DNA of 64,000 bases from Apostichopus japonicus (lineage: Eukaryota; Echinodermata; Holothuroidea; Aspidochirotida; Stichopodidae). A model generated the notes under the pieces. It saw only the letters and a program-made list of their open reading frames with translations. It was not told where the DNA came from and did no database searches. The first letter of the stretch is position 1. Every line of letters begins with the position of its first letter. Below, piece by piece: positions 60,601 to 63,974 of the stretch. Made by a program: the position numbers and the translations under genes. Where the stretch lies: NCBI RefSeq assembly GCF_037975245.1, contig NC_092570.1, positions 17,831,918-17,895,917 of the forward strand. Direction: 5' to 3'.

Positions 60601-63528
60601 GGTTTCGAAGCAGGTCTACACACTGTGTACTGTAAAGTAGAAATAGAAAGAAGGGAATGCCTTAAAAAGGTAACATTGCTGTCCAAGACTTTGCAAAGTT
60701 GTGCCTTTTTCAACTAGCCCCAAATTTTATCAAATAGTGGAGAGAGAAAAAACAAGCTTTATCTGACAAAATGATTTTGAAGTCTCTTTGTTGAGGATGA
60801 ATAAAGAAAGGAAACATTGTAGTTACCATGGTAATGATTCAAATCAAACATGAGATTGTAGTTATCCATAGTAATGATTCAAATAATACATGAGAGTTTG
60901 TAATAGACATGTCTTGAGTGTGGTTTATCAACTAGTGAGAGCCTAATGTTTGGGAATTCTGTCTCATATATAGCTGAGATGATTTTGGTCATTAAACCAA
61001 CAAGGAAAACGCACCGACATGAAAGTAACTTGTCGGTTATTATTGTCAGTATTGCTGTGTTAATACAGTTATCAATTAGATACCGAAATTAAGATCTTTC
61101 ATTTAATTATTGCACAATTTAAATTTTAATGAAAATTAAACAACTCTATGAGAGGGTGTTAAGGTTCTCCAGTATTCAAACTATATGTTGACAATTGCCA
61201 ATTCATAATTATGGACGTTAAATATGAATCTAAGAGACTGACTTCGGTCAGCTTGCGGCTTTGATAAGCCAATGAAGGCTTCTTCACGAGTTCCTGCTTG
61301 CAGGAGGATCTAAAATACATACACACACACATACATTATGTTCGACCAACTACAACTATTTGGTTTTTATTCTTCACTCCGATTTCATTAATATTTCCTC
61401 GGCTAAATTCCAGCCGGTCAACCTCACATCAAGTTTTTTTATTAAGTTTATACGTAAATTGACCGAGACTCTTGATATTTCGTCCTCTCAGGGCAACCTC
61501 GGTGAACAAGGCAAATTACTTATGCAGGGCTCCCTCTTCATCTGGGTGGAGAATAAGAAAAGTCGTCACACCTTGAAGGACATCAGACAAAAGAAGATGC
61601 AGAGACACGTCTTCCTCTACGAGAAGATGATCCTCTTCTGTAAGAAACGGAGAGATTTCAAGGACAAGACATGCTATGCGTTCAAGCACAGTATAAAGGT
61701 TAGTTATCCCCCTGTTTTATATCCTAAAGAGTCTCCAATTTATTGTAATGTCAAACAGCAAAAGGATTTCAGTATTAACAAGTCGAAATTTCACATGGGA
61801 ATGGAAACAACTCGGAAATGTTGTACTTCATAAGTGTACCTCGCAGGTATTTTACTTTCTTTTTTAGTTTGGACTGATATTGTGTAGTCATGTTTAGCTA
61901 GAGCAAGGTCAGTTTGGAATTTGTCTTCCCCCTCCCCCCCCCCCTCTGCTGTCTCAAGAAGAAGGAGTCCTGGGGAAATATGGATAAAGGGAACAAATGT
62001 ACACGTCATTGTCATAATATATATAAAGTAAAAACTTTATGTGGGGCTTCCAGGGAAATAATTTTCCCAAGGGCCCGACGTGTCTGTGGACTTTGCTATG
62101 TACGCATTCGATAACTGTGACGTCATTTCGATATGTGTTAAACTACCTACAGCAACATTTGACGCTTTCCTCTCAAGAAATGAATTCCCTCATCGATATA
62201 CTTGTTCTTTGTATGTTGTCTAGGTTCCAACTCTGAACATTACTGAACATGTTAAAGGTGATATAAGGAAGTTTGAACTCTGGTTGGCTGGTAAAGCAGA
62301 GATTTTTACATTCCAGGTAAGTCTTATGGTCTACTTCTTTTGAAGAAAAACTTTTGTTTTAATGTCAGGTTTTGGTATACGAGACGTAAAAGAAGTGTAA
62401 ACTAGAGCTAAATACATTCAAGTCTCAATGTGTATTTGCCAGATTTTAACTGCGACCTTTCCAGCTTACTGCCCTAAAAGCTCGGTGAAAATGACACCGT
62501 TTCTATGCAATTGTCATATTAATATTCATTATTTTTTATTGAGTTATCTGTCATTAAACATTTTGAGCTGAATGAAATTAGCCAGATTTTTTAACAGGTC
62601 CATAGATTCTACAAACTTCAATCAAAATTTGCAAGCCCCGCCCAACAGATCATGCGCCAATCAAATCTCTCTGTTTTGTTACGACCGTTAGGCCTAGGCT
62701 AACTTTCACATTCGTGGCTAGCCTGTGTTAGGTCCATTCTCATGAATAGTATCTTTCTTTCGGTCTTACCGATGTAGCTTGCGAAATTGTGTCATTTCCT
62801 TCCATTGCAATGAATAATCAGGTGTTTACAGACGTTTCCTCCGTGAAATTGGGTAAAAAAAGTGGACGATATGAGTAAATATAGGTTACATTTGTGTAAT
62901 GAACATGTTGATATGGGGGGTCGCATTGATTTTACGGTAAATCGTTCGTGCCGTAAGGGCAACAGTAAATAAATGTCTTTCTTTCAATTGCACCAACTTT
63001 TCTTCAGTTTAACCCACTTTGTCAATGTGCATTTAAAATAAGAAACATTGAAATCTGCTTCTGAAGTTTGTTTTTAGAAATTCATCAGCAAACATGTATT
63101 GAGACTTTAAACATTAGCCCTGGTTGTCCTAGATGTGAGGTGAAACGTCATTCTCAGTTAATACACGAATAATTTAATGCGACAGGAAGACAATCCGCAA
63201 GGTGATATTGTTCGTTTAATATATTGTAATTAAGCAAATTAAACCCACTTTTAACTTTTTATCGCAATAAATATAATATGAACTTCAAAAAGCAAGTATG
63301 ACCAAGTTGTCCCTTTTCATGGCTAAAAATATTTAAAAAAGAAATTGTACTAGAATAATCTCTTTAATACTTCATGAAGTTAAAAAAAAAAAAAGGAAAG
63401 ACTTTGCTTATTAATGAATGAATGAATGAATTTTTTTTGCATTTAGGCCTCTTCAGAGTCAGACAAACATTCCTGGGTTAAAGCATTTAGACAAGCACAG
63501 TTACAGAATAATGAAGAGGCAAGTCAAG
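2291..63528 (+). CDS. MCF2L: Partial MCF2/MCF2L (DBS)-like Rho guanine-nucleotide exchange factor, 21 exons
   Basis: The product should catalyse GDP-GTP exchange on Rho-family GTPases (vertebrate Dbs acts on RhoA and Cdc42) at membranes. The 21 exons join in frame at GT-AG sites and give 917 complete codons (2754 nt). Domain order is CRAL-TRIO/Sec14 (about residues 10-165), spectrin-like helices (172-470), Pro/Ser/basic linker (470-600), DH (602-785) and PH (795-915). This is the order of vertebrate MCF2L. Diagnostic stretches are QLTTELGGTLDF at the end of the Sec14 domain, LLKPVQRITKYQLLLKE in the DH core, and GNLGEQGKLLMQG at the DH-PH junction. Both ends are missing: exon 1 begins at an acceptor and the SH3-containing end lies to the right. 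Introns range from about 0.33 to 19.2 kb. The family call is very secure. Choosing MCF2L over MCF2 or MCF2L2 is a convenience, because an invertebrate may have a single pre-duplication gene. Confidence 0.95.
5780..5870 (-). repeat. Interspersed repeat A, probable retroelement 3' end (copy 1)
   Basis: A ~90-bp sequence containing GGCTTATCAAAGCCGCAAGC, preceded on the + strand by a TATG/TATA microsatellite. The inverted partner at 61222-61312 has the same body and also ends in a TACATACA-type tail. This fits the 3' end of a retroelement with a microsatellite tail. The family is not identified. Confidence 0.6.
6313..6724 (+). repeat. 29-bp minisatellite
   Basis: About 14 copies of TAGGGGGATATTTGGTACAA followed by CAGGTACAC, with point variants. 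It creates artificial Pro-rich open frames on the minus strand. Confidence 0.95.
8821..10892. mobile_element. 2.07-kb non-autonomous element with TIRs and repeated GTGACTCGCGTGAC motifs
   Basis: The ends are inverted copies, TATATGGTCAATTCCA and TGGAATTGACCATATA, compatible with a TA target duplication. Inside are nine exact and one degenerate (10163) GTGACTCGCGTGAC motifs: 8839, 9018, 9208, 9230, 9983, 9997, 10332, 10346 and 10513. A 349-bp internal segment is duplicated in tandem (9945 on and 10294 on). There is no open frame of note. It looks like a non-autonomous DNA transposon of unidentified superfamily whose motif may bind a transposase or host protein. Confidence 0.7.
11815..12190 (+). 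repeat. Two-copy tandem duplication (~174 bp) rich in TTGTAC/GTACT
   Basis: CATATTGACCCTAATGGGTT at 11817 recurs, with one change, at 11991, followed by matching GGATACCAGTACAAGAT and ACAGAGAAG blocks. Copies are moderately diverged. The open frames it creates show no domain. Confidence 0.8.
13960..14172 (+). mobile_element. LINE 3' UTR-like tail with (AAT)n
   Basis: A T-rich stretch leads into CAGGGCCTCGGGGAAGATTA, a GCTTTACGCTAAC block and TTACCCTTTAATGTTAAATA, then AATAATAAT. This arrangement resembles the 3' ends of CR1/L2-type LINEs. The similar TATGCAAATGATnAAAATTT at 13771 and 14169 flanks it and may be a target duplication. Confidence 0.5.
14339..15341. mobile_element. Second, left-truncated copy of the GTGACTCGCGTGAC element
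   Basis: It matches 9890-10892 at a constant offset of 4449 bp with no difference seen, including the degenerate GTGACTCACGTGGC. It keeps the right TIR but has no left TIR. It starts abruptly after a T/A-rich stretch. Exact motifs lie at 14432, 14446, 14781, 14795 and 14962. Confidence 0.8.
20123..20282 (+). repeat. Two-copy 80-bp tandem duplication
   Basis: CTGTACAACATAAAACTTCA at 20123 recurs as CTGTACAACATGAAACTTCA at 20203. The rest of the unit, ending GTTGCTATGATAGATG, is shared too. Confidence 0.85.
21578..21692 (+). CDS. MCF2L: MCF2L-like exon 2 (Sec14 domain)
   Basis: The acceptor is TTTCCAG and the donor GTAAGT. The exon completes Gly26 and encodes residues 27-63 plus two bases of Ser64. 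EEGYPIVILPNCPNLASIPD, then EFVKLMTYLVRVPS, aligns with the GSPVITFPDYPAFSEIPDKE / MTYLTSIPS part of vertebrate DBS. It is separated from exon 1 by a 19.2-kb intron. Confidence 0.95.
21693..28671 (+). other. Intron 2, 7.0 kb
   Basis: G-rich tracts cluster at 21730-22130 and 23052. A 68-bp minisatellite lies at 23.4-24.0 kb, with a GATTAGAAA short repeat at 26690-26745. The rest is AT-rich sequence in which I recognise no gene. Confidence 0.85.
23412..24060 (+). repeat. 68-bp minisatellite
   Basis: About nine copies of a unit starting TTACTGTTCACACCTGAGAA and including AACTGGTACTGTGAGGGGGA. Adjacent copies are nearly identical and the two ends are more diverged, as expected for turnover from the centre. 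Confidence 0.95.
28672..28762 (+). CDS. MCF2L: MCF2L-like exon 3 (Sec14 domain)
   Basis: The acceptor is ACTTCCTTAG and the donor GTAAGT. The exon encodes residues 65-94 and ends in phase 0. GFAIVIDRRDDNWAGLKSTL matches the FILVIDRRRDKWTSVKASVL strand-helix of the DBS Sec14 domain. Only about 90 bp separate the donor from the 20-bp minisatellite downstream. Confidence 0.95.
28850..29052 (+). repeat. 20-bp minisatellite
   Basis: About ten copies of AGAGCGGGAGGGGTTGGGAC with variants, starting about 90 bp after exon 3. The open frames within it (Ser-Pro rich on minus, Gly-rich on plus) are artefacts of the repeat. Confidence 0.95.
29222..31150 (+). repeat. 1.9-kb minisatellite, 28-bp unit
   Basis: About 69 copies of TTACTATGAGGGTCTTCTGC followed by TTTTGGGG. 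Units differ mainly as GTCTTCT/GTGTTCT and at the base before CTTTT. Runs of units recur in the same order, for example the variant TTACAATGAGGATC followed by the same neighbours near 29.52 and 30.25 kb. This indicates multi-unit duplications. Confidence 0.97.
31854..31992 (+). repeat. 17-bp minisatellite
   Basis: About eight copies of ACATGCACCCTATGGGG with point variants. Open frames on both strands here are repeat artefacts. Confidence 0.92.
32592..32705 (+). CDS. MCF2L: MCF2L-like exon 4 (Sec14 domain)
   Basis: The exon encodes residues 95-132, with phase 0 at both ends and donor GTGAGT. GVIQCVFVIKPKGFLQKQL followed by FKDDFKFT matches the LQLVLVLRPTGFFQR / RDDFKMK region of vertebrate DBS. 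The acceptor is TAGCAG, a tandem (NAGNAG) site. The downstream CAG is used here because it gives the RIA-GYFP spacing that matches RIAASFP. Use of TAG would add one Gln. Confidence 0.95.
32822..33162 (+). repeat. 20-bp minisatellite with GAATATTC core
   Basis: About 17 copies of CAACGGTATTGAATATTCAC, each carrying the palindrome GAATATTC. It begins about 115 bp after the exon 4 donor. Confidence 0.95.
33163..36041 (+). other. Intron 4, right part
   Basis: No gene is recognised. It holds an 18-base A run at about 34086, G-rich tracts near 34540 and the foldback at 35734. A short stretch at 33540-33900 is less AT-rich (GGGGGCGCAGTAGCAGGAGA) and could be an old insertion. Confidence 0.7.
35734..35934. 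repeat. Foldback element (~200 bp inverted repeat)
   Basis: GTAAGTGGGCCTGAC at 35734 pairs with GTCAGGCCCACTTAC ending at 35934. Inner blocks GCTGAATGACAAGTAACAG and CTGTTACTTGTCATTCAGC also pair. The left arm has an extra ~22 bp containing the palindrome GATCCTAGCAGGATC. The spacer is about 65 bp. It is probably a foldback MITE and is not assigned to a family. Confidence 0.85.
36042..36158 (+). CDS. MCF2L: MCF2L-like exon 5 (end of Sec14 domain)
   Basis: The exon encodes residues 133-171, phase 0 at both ends. RIDPSQLTTELGGTLDFDLT corresponds to the YIDKSQLTEDLGGTLDYCHS motif that closes the CRAL-TRIO fold in this family. The acceptor is CATTTAG. The donor, ATG followed by GTGAGT, is the first of nine tandem 22-bp repeats, so most repeat copies look like a second donor. 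Confidence 0.95.
36153..36355 (+). repeat. 22-bp tandem repeat containing the exon 5 splice donor
   Basis: Nine copies of AGAATGGTGAGTCTAGTGCG plus GT, beginning with the last bases of exon 5. Copies 1-3 and 5-8 keep GGTGAGT, copy 4 has AAGTGAGT and copy 9 has GGTGAAT. Read in the exon 5 frame, each copy runs Met-Val-Ser-Leu-Val-Arg-stop. Confidence 0.95.
36356..39797 (+). other. Intron 5 after the donor repeat
   Basis: This is mostly unique sequence. A C9 run lies at 36766 and a G-rich tract at 39511. An open frame at 37599-37850 has no recognisable domain and is probably chance. Confidence 0.7.
38950..39370 (+). repeat. Two-copy duplication inside intron 5
   Basis: GTTTTACAAAGGGCTCAGTT at about 38950 and GTTTTACAAGAGGGCTCAGT at about 39212 begin homologous segments. 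Both share CTGTTTACACACAA, GCAGCACATAAAAACTAC and AAAGTTCTTTCTCAATATTT. The second copy is shortened by internal deletions. Confidence 0.85.
39798..40066 (+). CDS. MCF2L: MCF2L-like exon 6 (first spectrin-like helices)
   Basis: This is the largest exon, encoding residues 172-260 and two bases of Arg261. The acceptor is CGTACAG and the donor GTGAAA, which is weaker than most here. AIERFANNCKERTTTVQNFL and CKHMELPNDVESATILLMQH match DBS segments with TELPNDVQS. It starts the helical spectrin-repeat region that links the Sec14 and DH modules and supports self-association or autoinhibition in relatives. Confidence 0.95.
41176..41290 (+). CDS. MCF2L: MCF2L-like exon 7 (spectrin-like region)
   Basis: The exon completes Arg261 and encodes residues 262-299, ending in phase 0 at GTGAGT. 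The acceptor is CTGTATAG after a T-rich tract. The peptide LITDLETTLSAFEEKWAGYE, then CIKVRQFEVEFKE, matches LAQLNETEAAFDEFWAKHQQ / CLQLRHFEQGFRE of vertebrate DBS. Confidence 0.95.
41390..41482 (+). repeat. TATG/TATA microsatellite
   Basis: Interrupted TATGTATG and ATATAAATA tracts. Tyr/Ile-rich open frames here and to 42700 are microsatellite artefacts. Confidence 0.9.
41539..41730. repeat. Long near-perfect palindrome (foldback/MITE)
   Basis: The left arm begins ATATATGTTGATACTAGATG and the right arm ends CATCTAGTATCAACATATAT. Arms are about 85 bp with very few mismatches, including CGCGTGAAACTCCGAGTTAC. The left arm carries an extra copy of GATCGTCAGACAACTG next to the CTCGG loop. It sits inside TA microsatellite sequence and could fold into a long hairpin in DNA or in pre-mRNA. 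Confidence 0.92.
41732..41870 (+). repeat. TA/TACACA microsatellite
   Basis: An extended (TA)n tract with ACACATATA interruptions, joining the palindrome to the first SINE copy. Confidence 0.9.
41850..42190 (+). mobile_element. tRNA-derived SINE, copy 1
   Basis: A-box TGGCCTGGTGGTTAGGGTG at 42073 and B-box GGTTCGAACCCC at 42115 have tRNA spacing. About 210 bp of shared sequence precede the head, and a non-tRNA tail (TTTTCACTGTTCTGGATTTT) runs into (TA)n. There is no acceptor-stem pairing, so it is SINE rather than a tRNA gene. Confidence 0.75.
42253..42593 (+). mobile_element. tRNA-derived SINE, copy 2 (tandem duplicate)
   Basis: It repeats copy 1 at a constant offset of 403 bp with no difference noticed. 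The A-box is at 42476 and the B-box at 42518. Such identity including flanks points to a recent tandem duplication of a 403-bp block and not to two insertions. Confidence 0.85.
42586..42690 (+). repeat. TA/TACA microsatellite
   Basis: A long (TA)n tract with ACATACATATATG at its end, following the second SINE. Confidence 0.95.
43140..43512 (+). repeat. 53-bp minisatellite
   Basis: About seven copies of a unit starting AGTCCAGTAAACCTTTATTA. The first copies carry AGTAAATTGTG and the last three AGTACACTGTG, so two variant classes were amplified side by side. Confidence 0.95.
43790..43912 (+). repeat. Dispersed intronic duplication, copy 1
   Basis: It shares AGAATACACTGTTGTCAATG and AATGCATGTTTTATGTAGGC with 46178-46302, followed in both by a G-run. 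Confidence 0.85.
44400..44720 (+). promoter_or_regulatory. Cluster of TAATTA-type motifs (possible intronic enhancer)
   Basis: Homeodomain-like cores recur in TTTTTAATTAACTGGTTAAT, GAATTAATTATAA and TTTAATTACGATTTAATTAG within about 300 bp. No repeat structure explains them. This is suggestive only, since AT-rich DNA makes such motifs easily. Confidence 0.2.
45259..45378 (+). CDS. MCF2L: MCF2L-like exon 8 (spectrin-like helix)
   Basis: The exon encodes residues 300-339, phase 0 at both ends. The acceptor is TATGACAG and the donor GTAATG. The peptide is highly charged and helical (LGGSREEAERMLKEEEELKE). It sits at the place of the DBS stretch FTDIGNSLAHVEHLLRDLAS but is more Glu/Lys-rich. Confidence 0.9.
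46178..46302 (+). repeat. Dispersed intronic duplication, copy 2
   Basis: It is homologous to 43790-43912, about 2.4 kb away and in the next intron of the same gene. Exon 8 lies between the copies. Confidence 0.85.
46740..47302 (+). repeat. 63-bp minisatellite
   Basis: About nine copies of a unit with TATGAAAGAGAGTATAACAC, ACTTCAATAT and TATGTGGATTTTAC blocks. Period is 63 bp with small indels and many substitutions. Confidence 0.92.
48128..48325 (+). CDS. MCF2L: MCF2L-like exon 9 (spectrin-like region)
   Basis: The exon encodes residues 340-405 in phase 0. The acceptor is CTTCACAG and the donor GTAAGT. DELVESIRPKCEELGNRTNE followed by LDRRKKIMERSIELFERIE aligns with YAVDSIRPKCQELRHLCDQF and the following RRRGLLSKSLELHRRLE of DBS. 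SIRPKCQEL is a strong family signature. Confidence 0.97.
48450..48840 (+). repeat. Diverged ~55-bp repeat ending in the exon 10 acceptor
   Basis: The block AGGTGCAACAxTGGTGTAA... recurs with its GGTG at about 48576, 48631, 48685, 48716, 48771 and 48827. Spacing is 54-56 bp except for one 31-bp step. The last copy is the acceptor plus the start of exon 10. The copy at 48611 also keeps TTCGACAGGTG. Copies are heavily mutated. Confidence 0.7.
48817..49008 (+). CDS. MCF2L: MCF2L-like exon 10 (spectrin-like region)
   Basis: The exon encodes residues 406-469 in phase 0, with donor GTAAGT. VRQWCKTGTTLLDSQDISQC corresponds to MKWCDEGIYLLASQPVDKCQ, and EKAQEYIKALESCLTEASDL to the following helix. The acceptor, TTCGACAG before GTGCGACAATGG, lies at the end of a diverged ~55-bp tandem repeat, so the exon's first ~30 bases resemble sequence in the preceding intron. 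Confidence 0.95.
50026..50043 (+). CDS. MCF2L: Candidate 18-nt cassette microexon
   Basis: A strong pyrimidine tract ending CTTCCTCCCTGAAG precedes 18 bases encoding Asn-Ala-Asp-Lys-Ala-Glu, then GTTTGT. The length is a multiple of three. Exon 10 ends and exon 11 begins in phase 0, so inclusion would insert six residues between SRLK and ENVRSV without changing the frame. Direct 10-11 joining matches vertebrate DBS, so this would be an optional exon. There is no expression evidence, and the donor is not ideal. Confidence 0.35.
52590..52870 (+). repeat. 37/32-bp minisatellite just upstream of exon 11
   Basis: About eight copies of CAATCCATAGCCTAGCCTAT followed by CGTTTAATCATTTGAGC. Some copies lack one CCTAG and are 32 bp long. 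The last partial copy ends only about 25 bases before the exon 11 acceptor, so the array forms the branch-point region of this intron. Confidence 0.9.
52893..53056 (+). CDS. MCF2L: MCF2L-like exon 11 (end of spectrin region and Pro linker)
   Basis: The exon encodes residues 470-523 plus two bases of Ser524. ENVRSVVTCMEDVRGMFDKQ, then KESLNEIIVRCERP, matches DLMEHVRKVFQKQASMEEVF / RRQASLKKLAARQTRP of DBS. It then passes into a proline-rich linker. The donor is GTTCGT, the weakest in the gene. A run of eight C (52992-52999) encodes most of the Pro-Pro-Pro-Pro stretch. The acceptor TTCTTATCCAG directly follows a 37-bp minisatellite. Confidence 0.93.
53650..53770 (+). CDS. MCF2L: MCF2L-like exon 12 (Ser/Pro and basic linker)
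   Basis: The acceptor is TTCCAAACAG and the donor GTAAGA. The exon completes Ser524 and encodes residues 525-564. The peptide has several Ser-Pro/Thr-Pro sites (KLASPSLTPPASEGRPVSPF) and then a basic patch (KKGKKNRYKR). It corresponds to the low-complexity linker before the DH domain in MCF2L. Phase matching on both sides supports the call, though the sequence itself is poorly conserved. Confidence 0.88.
54690..54995 (+). pseudogene. CR1/L2-type LINE ORF2 C-terminal fragment
   Basis: PLKSAGERSSKFAAPAFWNS followed by LPK and a stop is readable near 54748-54815. LKTQLFRQAFPT is readable in another frame from 54858. Together they form the conserved extreme C-terminus of CR1-group reverse transcriptase proteins. 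A stop and a frameshift show that it is dead. It is a 5'-truncated copy in intron 12, ending just before exon 13. Confidence 0.85.
55112..55221 (+). CDS. MCF2L: MCF2L-like exon 13 (acidic Ser-rich pre-DH linker)
   Basis: The exon encodes residues 565-600 plus two bases of Lys601. The acceptor is AACTCACAG and the donor GTAAGT. The segment HSSDSDFQDEDTSTSSFKRK is acidic and serine-rich, like regulated linkers preceding DH domains. It joins directly and in phase to exon 14. Confidence 0.88.
55595..55657 (+). CDS. MCF2L: Candidate 63-nt optional exon in the pre-DH linker
   Basis: CTCTTATTCAG precedes 63 bases with no stop in the exon 13 frame, encoding NSECGEELEVFPIIGINQLR and a final Arg split at the junction. 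Entry and exit phases both equal that of the exon 13-14 junction, so it could be included without a frameshift. The donor, GTTGGA, is weak and I recognise no vertebrate counterpart. It is kept only as a candidate. Confidence 0.25.
56154..56405. mobile_element. hAT-like MITE with 8-bp target duplication
   Basis: The element (56162-56397) starts TAGGGATTCTCAA and ends TTTTAGAAACCCTG, imperfect inverted repeats of the hAT CAGGG type. Flanking 8-mers AAGAAGAG (56154) and ATGAAGAG (56398) differ at one base. A GTCTGCATATA short repeat (about four copies) lies inside. At 236 bp it has no coding capacity. Confidence 0.65.
57442..57624 (+). CDS. MCF2L: MCF2L-like exon 14 (start of DH domain)
   Basis: The exon encodes residues 602-661, with split codons at both ends. 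The acceptor follows a long T tract (TTTTTTTTCAG) and the donor is GTAAAA. QIMKELIDTEKIYVKELESV matches the HVMSELLDTERAYVEELLCV start of the DH domain, including the Glu of DTE that contacts switch 1 of the GTPase in DH structures. EDILFANWEEIFEFHKR matches KDVLFGNMEEIYHFHNR. Confidence 0.97.
58076..58145 (+). CDS. MCF2L: MCF2L-like exon 15 (DH domain)
   Basis: The exon completes Arg662 and encodes residues 663-685. The acceptor is TTCTCTTCAG and the donor GTATGT. TFLVELETYKLTPTLVGKCF followed by LER corresponds to IFLRELENYTDCPELVGRCF in vertebrate DBS. Confidence 0.96.
58573..58668 (+). CDS. MCF2L: MCF2L-like exon 16 (DH domain)
   Basis: The exon encodes residues 686-717 in phase 0. The acceptor is ATTTACAG and the donor GTAAAG. 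YCVYCQNKPRSELLRRDIG, then NNQFFQ, matches YEKYCQNKPRSESLWRQCSD / FFQ. YCQNKPRSE is a signature of this subfamily. Confidence 0.97.
58996..59088 (+). CDS. MCF2L: MCF2L-like exon 17 (DH catalytic core)
   Basis: The exon encodes residues 718-748 in phase 0. The acceptor is CTTTTCACAG and the donor GTAAGC. It carries AYLLKPVQRITKYQLLLK, the near-invariant core helix (CR3) of Dbl-family exchange factors that packs on the GTPase. No core residue appears changed, so the domain looks catalytically competent. Confidence 0.98.
59120..59303 (-). ncRNA. U2 snRNA 5'-end-derived sequence (pseudogene or snRNA-headed SINE)
   Basis: Read on the minus strand from 59303 it begins ATCGCTTCTCGGCCTATTGG, continues CTAAGATCATGTGCAGTATC and then TGTTCT. 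These are the first ~46 nt of U2 snRNA with a few changes, including GTGCAGTATC for the GTGTAGTATC branch-site pairing element. After that it departs from U2: no Sm site or stem-loops III/IV are recognisable, and the body ends near a CCCAGG-TTCTTT-CCTGGG hairpin. It lies antisense in intron 17. Confidence 0.7.
59992..60345 (+). pseudogene. LINE 3' end with ORF2 C-terminal remnant
   Basis: FKRKLKHYLLNNSTNHPR and a stop at 59992-60048 match the extreme C-terminus of CR1-like ORF2. A T/C-rich UTR follows, then GGGTCCAGACTCGAAAAGTC and a terminal AATAAACTTGAAACTTGA. It is a 5'-truncated insertion ending about 55 bp upstream of exon 18. Confidence 0.75.
60401..60526 (+). CDS. MCF2L: MCF2L-like exon 18 (end of DH domain)
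   Basis: The exon encodes residues 749-790 in phase 0. The acceptor is TCTCTCTGAAG and the donor GTAAAA. EMMKYSADEEGSEDLQAATD, then LKYVNDSMHQVAITGFQ, matches EMLKYSRNCEGAEDLQEALS / LKAVNDSMHLIAITGYD. It includes the VNDSMH motif with the conserved Asn of the DH-GTPase interface. Confidence 0.97.
61222..61335 (+). repeat. Interspersed repeat A (copy 2, opposite orientation)
   Basis: It contains GCTTGCGGCTTTGATAAGCC and CTGCTTGCAGGAGGATCTA, then a CA/TACA tail. It is the reverse complement of the 5.8-kb copy with a few differences. It lies in intron 18, 5' of exon 19. Confidence 0.65.
61492..61698 (+). CDS. MCF2L: MCF2L-like exon 19 (PH domain, first half)
   Basis: The exon encodes residues 791-859 in phase 0. 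The acceptor is CGTCCTCTCAG and the donor GTTAGT. GNLGEQGKLLMQGSLFIWVE, then KMQRHVFLYEKMILFCKKRR, matches GNLGDLGKLLMQGSFSVWTD / PMQRHLFLHEKAVLFCKKRE. This is the DBS PH domain, which helps anchor the protein and takes part in GTPase binding. Confidence 0.97.
62224..62316 (+). CDS. MCF2L: MCF2L-like exon 20 (PH domain)
   Basis: The exon encodes residues 860-890 in phase 0. The acceptor is GTTGTCTAG and the donor GTAAGT. LNITEHVKGDIRKFELWLAG matches VGITENVKGDAKKFEIWYNA of vertebrate DBS, the central PH beta strands. Confidence 0.97.
62317..63446 (+). other. Intron 20
   Basis: No repeat or gene is recognised. It ends with an A12 run at 63380 and (GAAT)n before the exon 21 acceptor. Confidence 0.7.
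63447..63528 (+). CDS. MCF2L: MCF2L-like exon 21 (C-terminal PH helix)
   Basis: The exon encodes residues 891-917 plus one base of the next codon. The acceptor is TGCATTTAG and the donor GTAAGT. SSESDKHSWVKAFRQAQLQN includes the conserved Trp of the PH-domain C-terminal helix, as in APTPEIKAAWVNEIRKVLTS. It is the last secure exon before the window ends. Confidence 0.95.
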
Positions 63529-63947
63529 GTAAGTCTTATATCTCTAAAAATCATCAACCTCTTTTTTTCTTTCTGATTGATGATCATTCGTTTTTTCACT
63601 TTTCTACTCGTCTCTCTAGCGTTGAGATTCCTCGTTCATTGAACTCAAATCTACATCTGTCCTTTTACCGCGTTATCAAACTCAAATTGCACAAAGCGTG
63701 TTTCTTGATCGAATGAAAACAGCCTCTACTTTGCCAAAAGCTGTCTGGCTTCCTGGCTGTTTCAATCGTGAGGTACAGATGTAAAACATTCTGCTGGCAA
63801 TTTGAATCTCACCTGGGATCGTCCTGTTTATTTAAAGAATTTCATTTTGTAGCTGAGAATTAAAACCAGCCCTAAAAGCAACATCTACAAAAAAGAAAGT
63901 AAAGATCGCAAGTTAATTTATTGCTTTCTGTAACATCCATGTGACAG

Positions 63948-63974
63948 AGGAAAGCTCTCTTCATGGTCGTAGAT
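63948..63974 (+). CDS. MCF2L: Candidate 27-nt microexon after the PH domain
   Basis: CATGTGACAG precedes 27 bases and then GTAAGT, a perfect donor. Read from the one-base remainder of exon 21 it continues as Glu-Glu-Ser-Ser-Leu-His-Gly-Arg-Arg with no stop and leaves the same phase. It may therefore be a constitutive small exon or a skippable one. It lies 26 bases from the window edge and its partner is not visible. Confidence 0.5.
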
